A stretch of 64,000 nt of DNA from contig CAVRXL010000013.1 in assembly GCA_963725145.1 (NCBI GenBank), positions 868,001 to 932,000 of the forward strand, written 5' to 3'. Both the position numbers and the translations under genes were made by a program. The notes beneath the pieces were generated by a model. The model was not told the DNA's origin. It worked only from the letters and a program-made list of their open reading frames with translations, and ran no database searches. This DNA is from DATAEE01 sp963725145 (GTDB lineage Bacteria; Acidobacteriota; Vicinamibacteria; Vicinamibacterales; 2-12-FULL-66-21). Position 1 is the stretch's first letter. Each line of letters begins with the position of its first letter. Positions 45,296-53,099 of this stretch are shown here, in pieces.

Positions 45296-46430
45296 ACCTC
45301 GTGATTTCCGGCGTTCCGACGACCTGCGATGCCATCTGGTCGCGCGCCGCGTCGGCGGTCGTCGAGATCCCCTGGACCTTCAGCTTGAACTCGTCCACGT
45401 TGGTCGCCGAGCGCAGCGCCTCGTCCAGCGTGATCCAGCCGTTCGCGTAGAGGCCGAAGATCGACTGATCGAACGTCTGCATCCCGTACTGCGACGTGCC
45501 GGCGGCGATCGCGGCGGGGATCTGGCTCGTTTTTTCCTTGTCCACGATGCAGTCGCGGATGAACGGCGTGCCGATCAGCACCTCGACCGCCGGCACGCGG
45601 CCGCGCCCGTCGGCGCGCGGGACCAGGCGCTGTGAAATCACCGCCTTGATGACGCTGGCCAGCTGCATCCGGATCTGTCGCTGCTGGTGTGGCGGGAAGA
45701 CCGCGATGATCCGGTTGATCGTCTCGGTCGCGTCGAGGGTGTGGAGCGTCGAGAACACGAGGTGGCCGGTCTCGGCGGCTGCGAGCCCCGTCTCCATCGT
45801 CTCGAAATCGCGCATCTCGCCCACGAGGATGACATCCGGGTCCTGCCGCAGCGCGCTCCGCAGCGCGTGGGCGAAGCTCGCCGTGTCCACGGTGACCTCG
45901 CGCTGGTTGACGATGCACCGGTTGTCGCGGTGCAGGAACTCGATCGGGTCCTCGACCGTCATGATGTGCGACGAGGCAGTGGCGTTGATATGGTCGATCA
46001 TCGCCGCGAGCGTCGTGCTCTTGCCGCTGCCCGTCGTCCCGGTCACGAGCACCAGGCCGCGCTCCTCCTCGGCGATCGTCTTGAGGACCGGCGGCAGGCC
46101 CAGCTCTTCAATCGTCAGGATCCGCGTCGGGATGACGCGCATGACGATGCCGACGGTGCCCCGCTGCCGGAAGACGTTGCAGCGGAAGCGGCCGAGCCCG
46201 GGGACCATGTACGCCAGGTCGATCTCGTGGTGCTTCTCGAACTTCTGCCGTTGCTCGGGCAGGAGGATGGACAACCCCATCGTCTCGGTGTCCGACACCT
46301 CGAGGCGCTTGGCTTCCGACGCGGGCACGAGCGTCCCGTGCACGCGCATCATCGGATAGCTGCCGGCCTTGATGTGAAGGTCGGAGGCGCCGCCCTGCAC
46401 GGCCGCCAGCAGAAGTTCGTGGATGTGCAT
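45285..46430 (-). CDS. pilT: Type IV pilus retraction ATPase PilT
   Basis: A 381-residue hexameric ATPase. N-terminal PAS-like part with GGASDLHIKAG; Walker A VTGTTGSGKST (about 130-140); Asp box TVEDPIEFLH; Walker B ILVGEMRDFETM; His box FSTLHTLDA; retraction signature AIRNLI replaced by SQIPAAIAAG near the end, as in many PilT relatives (PilT vs PilU not resolvable). It drives pilus retraction at the inner membrane. Confidence 0.9.
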   Translation of the reverse strand: MHIHELLLAAVQGGASDLHIKAGSYPMMRVHGTLVPASEAKRLEVSDTETMGLSILLPEQRQKFEKHHEIDLAYMVPGLGRFRCNVFRQRGTVGIVMRVIPTRILTIEELGLPPVLKTIAEEERGLVLVTGTTGSGKSTTLAAMIDHINATASSHIMTVEDPIEFLHRDNRCIVNQREVTVDTASFAHALRSALRQDPDVILVGEMRDFETMETGLAAAETGHLVFSTLHTLDATETINRIIAVFPPHQQRQIRMQLASVIKAVISQRLVPRADGRGRVPAVEVLIGTPFIRDCIVDKEKTSQIPAAIAAGTSQYGMQTFDQSIFGLYANGWITLDEALRSATNVDEFKLKVQGISTTADAARDQMASQVVGTPEITRFGG

Positions 46431-46513
46431 AGTTTTTCAGGCCCCTACCCTCGGGGCCCGGCACCAGGGAGCTTCAGCAGACTGGGGAGAAGAGAATTGT
46501 ACCCTATTCGGGC

Positions 46514-47488
46514 TTATCGTGCCGCCGTCCGGAGCGGCGCGCGCTCGCGGCGGGCGGCCGCGCCCGGCTGGACGTAGGTCAGCCATCCGTGCGTATCGGG
46601 GACGTCGCCGCGGATGATGTCGAAGAACGTGCGTTGAACCGCCTCGGTGATCGGGCCCCGCTTACCGTTGCCGATGCTGATCTTGTCGACGGAACGGATG
46701 GGCGTAATCTCGACCGCGGTGCCGGCGAAGAACGCCTCGTCGGCGATGTAGATGAGCTCGCGCGGCAGCATCTCTTCGCGCACGCGGAAGCCGAGCTCGC
46801 GCGCCAGCGTGATGACCGTGTCACGCGTGATGCCCGGCAGGACCGACGCCGTCAACGGCGGCGTGTAGACCACGTTGTCGCGGACGATGAAGAGGTTCTG
46901 GCCGCTTCCCTCGCTGAGATAGCCGAACGTGTCGAGCGCGATCCCCTCGCTGTAGCCGTCGCCGATCGCTTCCATCTTGATGAGGCCGGAGTTCGCGTAG
47001 TTGGCCGCCGTCTTCGCGAGCGCGGGGAAGGTGTTCGGGGCCATCCGCGACCACGAGCTGATGCGAACGTCGACGCCCTTCTCGAGCGCGTCCGCGCCGA
47101 GATACGCGCCCCACTCCCAGGTCAGAATCGCGATATCGACGGGGTTCGGCAGCGGATTGACGCTGAGCGCGTTATAGCCGCGGTAGATGATCGGCCGGAT
47201 GTAGCAGGCCTTGAACTCGTTCGCCCGGATCGTGTCGAGCACCGCCGAGGTCAGGGCCGCGCGGTCCACCTTCGGCTCCATGCGGTAGATCTTGGCGGAG
47301 TCGTAGAGCCGGCGCATGTGGGCATCGAGGCGGAAGCAGGCCGAGCCCTTGGGGCTGTCGTAGCAGCGCGCCCCTTCGAACACCCCGCTGCCGTAGTGCA
47401 CGACGTGCGACGCGATGTGGATCTTCGCGTCCGCCCAGTCGACGAGCGACCCGTTCATCCAGACTTTTCCGGTACCCGTAAACGACAT
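46514..47488 (-). CDS. ilvE: Branched-chain amino acid aminotransferase
   Basis: A 324-residue fold-type IV PLP enzyme: KVWMNGSLVDWADAKIHIASH, VFEGARCYDSPKG, PLP lysine in LAKTAANYANSGL, and SEGSGQNLFIVRDN, TRDTVITLARELG. It makes valine, leucine and isoleucine from keto acids. AAGGAG lies 5-10 nt before ATG 47488. The C-terminal 20 residues (AAARRERAPLRTAAR) are an unusual basic extension. Confidence 0.93.
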   Translation of the reverse strand: MSFTGTGKVWMNGSLVDWADAKIHIASHVVHYGSGVFEGARCYDSPKGSACFRLDAHMRRLYDSAKIYRMEPKVDRAALTSAVLDTIRANEFKACYIRPIIYRGYNALSVNPLPNPVDIAILTWEWGAYLGADALEKGVDVRISSWSRMAPNTFPALAKTAANYANSGLIKMEAIGDGYSEGIALDTFGYLSEGSGQNLFIVRDNVVYTPPLTASVLPGITRDTVITLARELGFRVREEMLPRELIYIADEAFFAGTAVEITPIRSVDKISIGNGKRGPITEAVQRTFFDIIRGDVPDTHGWLTYVQPGAAARRERAPLRTAAR

Positions 47489-47572
47489 CGTTACTCCTTG
47501 TCGCAGGTCGCGCAGATCGCTGAAGAGGGGGTCACGCTCAGCAAGGGTCGGCTGAGCAATTTTAGCACCTCT

Positions 47573-48535
47573 TCATTGCGGCTCACCACAAAAAGGACAC
47601 CGGTCCGTGCGTGCATGGAGGGGCTTGCGGCACTGCCGGCAGAACTGGGCATCGCGGGACTCGCGCGCGCGCGGGATGCGGATGGGGTCCGGGGTGGGCG
47701 TGACGCGGCCGGCCGCGGCCGCGACCTTCTTCACCGGCGCGGGCCGCGAGGCCAGCAGGTCGTCGAGCAGCTCGGAGGCCCGCTGGTAGCGCGCCGCCAC
47801 ATCCGGCGCCATCGCGCGCATGACGATGTCGCTGATCGCCTTCGGGATCGACGAGTTCTTCAGCCGCGGCGGCGAGACGAGCTCGCCCGTCATCAGCTTC
47901 GCGAGGTCCGACGGCGCCGGCGTCTCGTAGGGCAGCGCGCCGGTCAGCATCTGATACATCGTCACGCCGAGGGAGTAGAGGTCCGACGCGAACACGGCCT
48001 TGCCGTGAAACTGCTCCGGCGCCATGTACGGCGGGCTGCCGATGACCGTGGTCCCGTGCGCCGCGATCTCGAGGAAGCGGGACGTGCCGAAGTCGGCGAC
48101 CTTCGCGACCTGCGTGTCCGACATCAGGACGTTCGCCGGGCGCAGATCGCGATGGATCACGCCCTGGCGGTGGGCATGATCGACCGCGTTGCAGATCTGG
48201 CACGCGACGTCGAGCGCGCGGCCGAGCTCGAGCGGCCCCGTCGTCCCGATCGTGTGCTCGAGCGTCTCGCCCGGCACGTACTCCATGACGATGAAGAAGA
48301 GATTCTCCTGCTTCTCGGCCGTGATGATCGCGACGATGTTCGGGTGGTTCAGGCTGGCGAGCAGCCGCGGCTCCTTCAGGAGCTCGCCGAAGTCGAGGTT
48401 CTGCCGGTGCGGGACCTTGATCGCGACCCGCTTGTGAATCCACGTATCTTCGGCGAGGTAGACGCTGCCGAAGCCGCCGCTCCCGAGCGGGGAGAGAATC
48501 TTGTATTTTCCAAGGGACTGACCGCGGAACAGCAC
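47573..48535 (-). CDS. Ser/Thr protein kinase with C-terminal zinc ribbon
   Basis: A 320-residue Hanks-type kinase: GSGGFGSVY (nucleotide loop), VAIKVP (lysine), catalytic loop HRDLRPANVL, DFGTS (Mg loop), APEQF. The usual HRDLKP lysine is arginine. The C-terminal tail (about 285-320) carries two CxxC pairs in CRQCRKPLHARTDRCPFC, a rubredoxin-like zinc ribbon. No membrane helix. GTG 48535 starts just before MLFRGQSLGKYKIL; a TATAGT box 10 nt upstream supports it. Confidence 0.85.
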   Translation of the reverse strand: MLFRGQSLGKYKILSPLGSGGFGSVYLAEDTWIHKRVAIKVPHRQNLDFGELLKEPRLLASLNHPNIVAIITAEKQENLFFIVMEYVPGETLEHTIGTTGPLELGRALDVACQICNAVDHAHRQGVIHRDLRPANVLMSDTQVAKVADFGTSRFLEIAAHGTTVIGSPPYMAPEQFHGKAVFASDLYSLGVTMYQMLTGALPYETPAPSDLAKLMTGELVSPPRLKNSSIPKAISDIVMRAMAPDVAARYQRASELLDDLLASRPAPVKKVAAAAGRVTPTPDPIRIPRARESRDAQFCRQCRKPLHARTDRCPFCGEPQ

Positions 48536-48545
48536 TTGTCGCGAG

Positions 48546-48551
48546 ACTATA
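48546..48551 (-). promoter_or_regulatory. -10 box TATAGT of the kinase gene, leaderless position
   Basis: TATAGT on the minus strand, 10 nt from GTG 48535. It lies 2 nt from the heptamer array that leads into the divergent rsmE gene. Confidence 0.45.
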
Positions 48552-48553
48552 CC

Positions 48554-48581
48554 ATTGTGGATTGCTGAATGCTGAGTGCTG
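48554..48581 (+). repeat. Heptamer array between kinase and rsmE, containing the rsmE start
   Basis: ATTGTGG, ATTGCTG, AATGCTG, AGTGCTG, then AATGACG, in which the rsmE ATG (48583) lies. The first two units equal those at 34087-34100. Confidence 0.75.
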
Positions 48582-48582
48582 A

Positions 48583-49317
48583 ATGACGATGCTGCATCGC
48601 TTCTACGCGCCGGCGATCGATGGCGAGTTCGCGGACCTGCCATCGCACGAAGCGCATCACCTGACGCACGTGCTGCGGTTGAGGGAGGGAGACGAGATCG
48701 CGGTCTTCGACGGCCGGGGCGGCGAATGGCGCGCCCGCGTTGAACGCACCGGCCGGCGCGGCGCGCGGGTGCGCCTTCTCGATCGGATCGCGGCGGCGGC
48801 GGAGCCGCGCGTCCCTCTGACGCTCGCGCAGGCGATCCTCAAGGGAGACAAGATGGACGCCGTCGTGCGCGACGCCACCACGCTTGGCGTCAGCGCCGTC
48901 CAGCCGCTCCTCACGCGCCGGACGATCGCGCGCGCGCCCGCGGCCCGCGCCGAATCGGCGCGCGAGCGCTGGAGCCGCGTCGCGATCGCGTCGGCGAAGC
49001 AGTGCCGCCGCGCAGTTGTGCCCGAGATTCGCCCGGCGGCGGACTTCGACGAGTGGATCACCACCGTCGAGAACGGGATCATGCTGATCGAGCCGGCAGT
49101 CGGCGGCACCATTGAAGCGGTACCCCGCCATGGTCCCGAGCCGGTATCCAGCGCGGTGCTCATCGTCGGTCCTGAGGGCGGGTGGGACGAGCGCGAGATT
49201 CAGGCGGGCCGAAGAGCCGGCTGCCGCTCGCTGACCTTTGGCGCCCTCACGCTGCGGGCAGAGACGGCGCCGCTCGTCGCGATTGCCGTGTTGCGTGCCG
49301 GATGGGGTGATTTCTAG
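48583..49317 (+). CDS. rsmE: 16S rRNA (uracil-1498-N3) methyltransferase RsmE
   Basis: A 244-residue SPOUT methyltransferase: HRFYAPAIDG start, PUA-like N-terminal domain (HEAHHLTHVLRLREGDEI), ILKGDKMDAVVRDATTLGV, IVGPEGGWDEREI and LGxRILRxETA-like LRAETAPLVAIAVL. The usual Gly-Pro-Glu-Gly-Gly motif is intact. It normally follows prmA in the hrcA cluster, but here it lies on the opposite strand. No ribosome site. Confidence 0.93.
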   Translation: MTMLHRFYAPAIDGEFADLPSHEAHHLTHVLRLREGDEIAVFDGRGGEWRARVERTGRRGARVRLLDRIAAAAEPRVPLTLAQAILKGDKMDAVVRDATTLGVSAVQPLLTRRTIARAPAARAESARERWSRVAIASAKQCRRAVVPEIRPAADFDEWITTVENGIMLIEPAVGGTIEAVPRHGPEPVSSAVLIVGPEGGWDEREIQAGRRAGCRSLTFGALTLRAETAPLVAIAVLRAGWGDF

Positions 49318-49598
49318 CGGTCGTCGCCAGGATCGCCGTCTGGAGCGGGATCCGGTCCGGTATGGGAATGGTCGGGGTCGGCCCGGCGGCGGCTGCGCGC
49401 GGGAGGTGGACGCTCCACACGGGCCCGGTCGTTGGCGTGGCTGCGCTCGCCGTGGGAGCTCAGCATTCTCCAGGCTGACCGATTCGGGGGGCGCTTGACG
49501 AGCTCTTCGAGCTCCAGCCGTACCTCACGTACCTTGTCCGTGAGCTCACGGATCTCACTGAGTAGCGATTCGCTGCGCGGTTTACGCTCTTCTGTCAT
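49314..49598 (-). CDS. Hypothetical coiled-coil protein
   Basis: A 94-residue protein from ATG 49598. One long helix (SLLSEIRELTDKVREVRLELEELVKR in part) is followed by a Pro/Arg/Asp-rich disordered tail ending in GDPGDDR. The stop overlaps the rsmE stop on the other strand. No family. Could be a small scaffold or fortuitous reading frame; the regular heptad-like helix argues for a gene. Confidence 0.45.
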   Translation of the reverse strand: MTEERKPRSESLLSEIRELTDKVREVRLELEELVKRPPNRSAWRMLSSHGERSHANDRARVERPPPARSRRRADPDHSHTGPDPAPDGDPGDDR

Positions 49599-49690
49599 CC
49601 CCGGGTACGCTCTTGCTATCGGCAGCGGCCCCTGGCCGGTGTAGAGCATGATCCCGGCCAGCAGGCGGGTGGAATGCCATCCCTAATCCG

Positions 49691-50530
49691 CTACGGATGA
49701 GTCTTCCTCAGGACAAGCGCGGACCAGCCTTCCTCCTCGAGCTCGTGTTCGAGCTGGCTCGACGGGAGAAACGCCTCGAGCACCCGGTCCCTCTCAGAGG
49801 TCTGAAGGCCGGCGAACACGTAGGTCCCTCCGCGCGACGCCAGCTCGCTCAGCGAGCGAGAGAGGCGCCGCAGCCACGCGCCCGTCAGATTCGCGAGGAC
49901 GAGGTCGAACCTGCGCGCGTAGGGACCGTCCGCCGCGGCAACGTCGGCGACGTACCAATCGACAACGACCTGGTTGCGCGCGCCGTTCTCCCTTGCGCTC
50001 GCGACCGCGTCGGCATCGGTGTCAATCGCGGCCACGCGCGCCGCGCCGAGCTTGACGGCGGCGATCGCGAGGACGCCGGAACCTGTGCCGACGTCGATGA
50101 CCGACGTCCCGCGCAGGTCGAGCCGTTGCATCGCCCGCAGGCACAGCCTGGTGCTGGCGTGGTGGCCGGTGCCAAACCCGCACGACGGCTCGATGACGAT
50201 CACGATCGGTGCCTCGCGCGGGCGATCCCACGGTGGCGCGACGACGATGTCGCCGACGCGGACGGCGGTCAGCGCGGCCTGACTCCGGCGGGCCCAGTCT
50301 CCGTCTTCGACCTCGAGCGATCCGACCGTGAGATCGTGCGCGCGTGCAAACGGTTCCAGCGTCTGGCGCGCCGCCTCACGCGTCTCACGCGCGTCGTAGA
50401 AGACTCGCCACTCGAGATCATCGGCATCGTCGATCGCGGCCGCATCCGTGCCGTCGAGTTCAGCGGCAACGAGATCGCGCAACGACGCATCGTCGGACGG
50501 GAATCGAATGGTTAAAGCAGGAGCTCGCAC
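49691..50530 (-). CDS. prmA: Ribosomal protein L11 methyltransferase
   Basis: A 279-residue protein with the PrmA layout: N-terminal substrate domain with LEWRVFYDARE, then PSCGFGTGHHASTRLCLRAM, SAM motif IDVGTGSGVLAIAA, AAIDTDADAVASARENGARN, and NLTGAWLRRL in place of NPPY-like N-(I/L)-L. It trimethylates L11. The GTG start is about 20 bp from the left end of the IS element, so its original upstream region and possibly N-terminus were altered by the insertion. Confidence 0.92.
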   Translation of the reverse strand: MRAPALTIRFPSDDASLRDLVAAELDGTDAAAIDDADDLEWRVFYDARETREAARQTLEPFARAHDLTVGSLEVEDGDWARRSQAALTAVRVGDIVVAPPWDRPREAPIVIVIEPSCGFGTGHHASTRLCLRAMQRLDLRGTSVIDVGTGSGVLAIAAVKLGAARVAAIDTDADAVASARENGARNQVVVDWYVADVAAADGPYARRFDLVLANLTGAWLRRLSRSLSELASRGGTYVFAGLQTSERDRVLEAFLPSSQLEHELEEEGWSALVLRKTHP

Positions 50531-50556
50531 GAGGACCCACCGAGATGAGATGAAGC

Positions 50557-50644
50557 GGCTGGCTGCTACCTAGCGTGGTAGCTTGCGCTCCACAAACGGA
50601 GTATCGCCCTGCGGAAACAGGGCACTCAAAAGGAGCAGCCAGCC
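50557..50644 (+). ncRNA. Structured leader of the IS transposase (multi-stem fold)
   Basis: A perfect 11-bp closing stem GGCTGGCTGCT (50557-50567) / AGCAGCCAGCC (50634-50644) brackets GCTACC/GGTAGC (50565-50582, overlapping the stem by 3 nt, so the two compete) and GCCCTG/CAGGGC (50606-50623). The ribosome site AAGGAG (50630-50635) is partly in the closing stem. It may regulate translation or be a bridge-RNA-like element. Confidence 0.4.
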
Positions 50645-51661
50645 ATGGTCTATGGTGCCATCGATCTCCACATGCGGTATAGCCACATTCGGATTATCGA
50701 CGCAGACGGGCAGGTCGTGCGCGAGCAGCGGGTCATGACGAGCGCGGAGCGACTCGTCGCGGTGTTCAGCGGCCACGGGCCGATGGGGATTCTGGTCGAG
50801 ACCGGGACCGAGAGTGAATGGGTCGCCCAGGCGCTGGAGACGGCGGGGCACGAGGTGATCGTGGCCGATCCGAATTACGCGCCGATGTACGGGGAGATCC
50901 GCCGCAAGGTCAAAACGGACCGGCGCGATGTGGCGGCGCTCGCCGAGGCGAATCGGCGGGGCTGGTATCGGGCGACCCATCGGGTGTCGGCGGCGCAGCG
51001 GGCGCTGCGGCGGACGCTGCGGAGTCGCCGACTGCTGGTGCAGATGCGCTCGGGGACGATTGCGCTGATCCGGTCGTTACTCCGGCAATCGGGCTACCGG
51101 CTGGCATCGGGCAGCAGCGAGCGCGTGCCGCGCCGGCTGGCGCAGCTGGTGCTGCCCGCCGATCTGGCGGAGACGATCGCCCCGCTCCGCCGGACGGTGT
51201 CGACGTTGACGACCGAGATCGCTGAGATGGATGGCCGGCTGCAGACGCAGGCCGACGCCGATCCGATCGTGCTGCGGTTGCAGAGTGTCCCAGGGGTCGG
51301 GCCGGTCGTCGCGCTGACGTTTCGCGCGTTTGTGGATGACGTCGCGCGCTTCTCGTCGGCCGGCCAGGTCAGTGCCGCGATCGGCCTCGTGCCCCGCGAA
51401 GACAGTTCGGCGGAGCGCCGCCATCGCGGGCATATTACGAAAGCCGGCCCGCGCGAGCTCCGCAGCCTGCTGGTGCAGGCGGCGTGGGCGTGTTGGCGCA
51501 GTAAGGCGAGTGCCACGTTGCGCGCCTGGGTCGAGCGCCTGGCCAGTCGCCGCGGTCGACGCATTGCGGTCGTCGCCCTGGCGCGACGCTTGAGTCGCAT
51601 CCTGTATGCGCTCTGGCGCGATCAGTCGGTGTTTGACGCCGCGACCTTGGCCGCCGCATAG
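50645..51661 (+). CDS. IS110-family transposase (DEDD type)
   Basis: A 338-residue transposase. The RuvC-like DEDD set is Asp7 (GAIDLH), Glu52 (VETGTE), Asp92 and Asp95 (KTDRRD). The C-terminal Tnp_20 domain has LQSVPGVGPVVALTF (helix-hairpin-helix) and the serine region GLVPREDSSAERRHRGHITKAGPRELR (in part). IS110 enzymes use an RNA-guided (bridge RNA) mechanism. The reading frame is intact. Confidence 0.93.
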   Translation: MVYGAIDLHMRYSHIRIIDADGQVVREQRVMTSAERLVAVFSGHGPMGILVETGTESEWVAQALETAGHEVIVADPNYAPMYGEIRRKVKTDRRDVAALAEANRRGWYRATHRVSAAQRALRRTLRSRRLLVQMRSGTIALIRSLLRQSGYRLASGSSERVPRRLAQLVLPADLAETIAPLRRTVSTLTTEIAEMDGRLQTQADADPIVLRLQSVPGVGPVVALTFRAFVDDVARFSSAGQVSAAIGLVPREDSSAERRHRGHITKAGPRELRSLLVQAAWACWRSKASATLRAWVERLASRRGRRIAVVALARRLSRILYALWRDQSVFDAATLAAA

Positions 51662-51887
51662 GAGCAGGCTCGCGAGCGAGCCACGAGAAGGGGTGTAAGC
51701 GCGTTCTGTGCCGCGGTGGCTTCGACCATCGTCACCGAGATAGCGACGCACCCCGCGTATCGCATGCTGCGCCGCCTTCGTCACCGAGGGCACATGAGCG
51801 CGAATAGAAGGCCGCCCGGCTTCGCCCCCCGGCCCCATGCACACGACCTCGTGGCTCGCCGACGACATGAGACTTGACGTGGAGTGA
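51662..51887 (+). ncRNA. 3' non-coding region of the IS, candidate bridge RNA
   Basis: About 225 nt without a gene between the transposase stop and the right inverted repeat. Stem-forming stretches include GGCCGCCCGGC...CCGGCC near 51810-51835, and CACGACCTCGTG near 51842-51853. In IS1111-type elements, which carry subterminal inverted repeats like this one, the guide RNA is encoded downstream of the transposase. Assignment is by position and folding potential only. Confidence 0.35.
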
Positions 51888-51900
51888 CCGCTTCATAGAA

Positions 51901-51941
51901 GGCACGAGGAACGATCGAGGCACGAGGCACGAAGCCCGAGG
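51901..51941. repeat. Heptamer array (GGCACGA units) at the right end of the IS
   Basis: GGCACGA, GGAACGA, TCGA, GGCACGA, GGCACGA, AGCCCGA. It fills the space between the IS right end and the dnaJ stop codon (51945). Confidence 0.7.
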
Positions 51942-51944
51942 GTA

Positions 51945-53099
51945 CTACCCGAAGATATCCTTCACCTTTTCGAAGAACGGCCTCTCGTCCGCGTCGTGCG
52001 CCGCGGTCGGGTCGATCTTCTCCTGGGGCATCGTCTCCCCGAGTTGCTCGATCAGCTTCTTCTGCTCCTTCGTCAGCTTGCGGGGAACCGCCGGGCGCAC
52101 GATGACGTGGAGGTCGCCCCGGCCGCGGCCGCTGACGTTCGGCATGCCTTTACCGCGCAGCCTGAAGCGGGCCCCGCTCTGGGTGCCGGCCGGGATGCTC
52201 ATCGTCGCCTCCCCATCGAGCGTCGGCACTTTGATGGAGCCGCCGAGCGCGAGAAGCGGGAAGGTGACGGGCGCTTCGCACATCAGATCGTCCCCCTCGC
52301 GGTGGAAGAACGGATGGTCCTGGACGTGAACGACGACGTAGAGATCGCCGGGAGGACCGCCGTTCGCGCCGTGTTCCCCCTCGCCGTGCAGCCGCATCCG
52401 CTGACCGCCCGCGATGCCCGCCGGGATCTTGACCGTCAGCTTCCGCTCGCGCGACACGCGTCCCGCGCCGCGGCAGGTCTCGCATGGATGGGTGATGATC
52501 TTGCCCGCGCCGCGGCACTGCCCGCACGGCCGCGTGACCGTGAGGAACCCCTGCTGATACCGGAGCTGGCCGCGCCCCTGGCATTGCGGGCACGTCTCCG
52601 CTGACTTCCCGGGTGCGGAGCCGCTGCCCGAGCAGGTCTCGCAGGATTCCTCGCGGGGGATGAGGATCGATGTCTCGGTGCCCTTCGCGGACTCGAGAAA
52701 GGCGATCTCGAGGTCGTAGCGGAGATCCGCGCCGCGCATCGGCCCGTGACGCCGGCGGGCGGCGCCGAACAGATCTCCGAAGCCGAACATTTCGCCGAGG
52801 CCGCCGAAGATGTCGCTGAAGTCGGCGAAGATGGTGGGGTCGAAGCCGGCGCCGGCTCCCGCGGCGCCGCGCACGCCCGCGAAGCCGAAGCGATCGTAGG
52901 CCGAGCGCTTCTCGGCATCCGCGAGGATGGCGTACGCTTCGGCCGCCTCCTTGAATTTCTCCTCGGCGAGCTTATCCCCGGGATTGCGGTCGGGATGGTG
53001 CTTGAGCGCCAGCTTGCGGTACGCGCTCTTGATTTCGGCTTCGCCGGCCGACCGGTCGACGCCGAGGACGTCGTAGTAATCGCGCTTGGCCGTCGTCAC
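51945..53099 (-). CDS. dnaJ: Chaperone DnaJ
   Basis: A 384-residue Hsp40. J domain (residues 5-70) with HPDRNPGDK; Gly/Phe-rich region (DIFGGLGEMFGFGDLFG); four zinc CxxCxGxG repeats, one as CETCSGSG; the middle two are CPQCQGRG and CGQCRGAG, the last CETCRGAG; C-terminal substrate domains. The GTG start (GTGACGACGGCC) overlaps the grpE stop by 4 nt. It stimulates DnaK. Confidence 0.95.
   Translation of the reverse strand: MTTAKRDYYDVLGVDRSAGEAEIKSAYRKLALKHHPDRNPGDKLAEEKFKEAAEAYAILADAEKRSAYDRFGFAGVRGAAGAGAGFDPTIFADFSDIFGGLGEMFGFGDLFGAARRRHGPMRGADLRYDLEIAFLESAKGTETSILIPREESCETCSGSGSAPGKSAETCPQCQGRGQLRYQQGFLTVTRPCGQCRGAGKIITHPCETCRGAGRVSRERKLTVKIPAGIAGGQRMRLHGEGEHGANGGPPGDLYVVVHVQDHPFFHREGDDLMCEAPVTFPLLALGGSIKVPTLDGEATMSIPAGTQSGARFRLRGKGMPNVSGRGRGDLHVIVRPAVPRKLTKEQKKLIEQLGETMPQEKIDPTAAHDADERPFFEKVKDIFG

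Larger units (their letters stand above)
50550..51896 (+). mobile_element. IS110/IS1111-type insertion sequence
   Basis: The transposase gene plus flanking non-coding ends. A 9-bp subterminal inverted repeat ATGAAGCGG (50550-50558) / CCGCTTCAT (51888-51896) brackets it. Exact ends lie a few bases outside and cannot be fixed from one copy. No target duplication was sought, as IS110 elements make none. It sits between dnaJ and prmA, antisense to both. Confidence 0.75.

Noticed and set aside
46432..46475. Another heptamer array upstream of pilT
   Set aside because: GGGCC-rich sequence has weak 7-bp spacing but too many mismatches to call.
46589..48568. A 659-codon + strand open frame
   Set aside because: It is antisense to ilvE and the kinase, rich in Arg/Asp/Val with no motif. 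Shadow.
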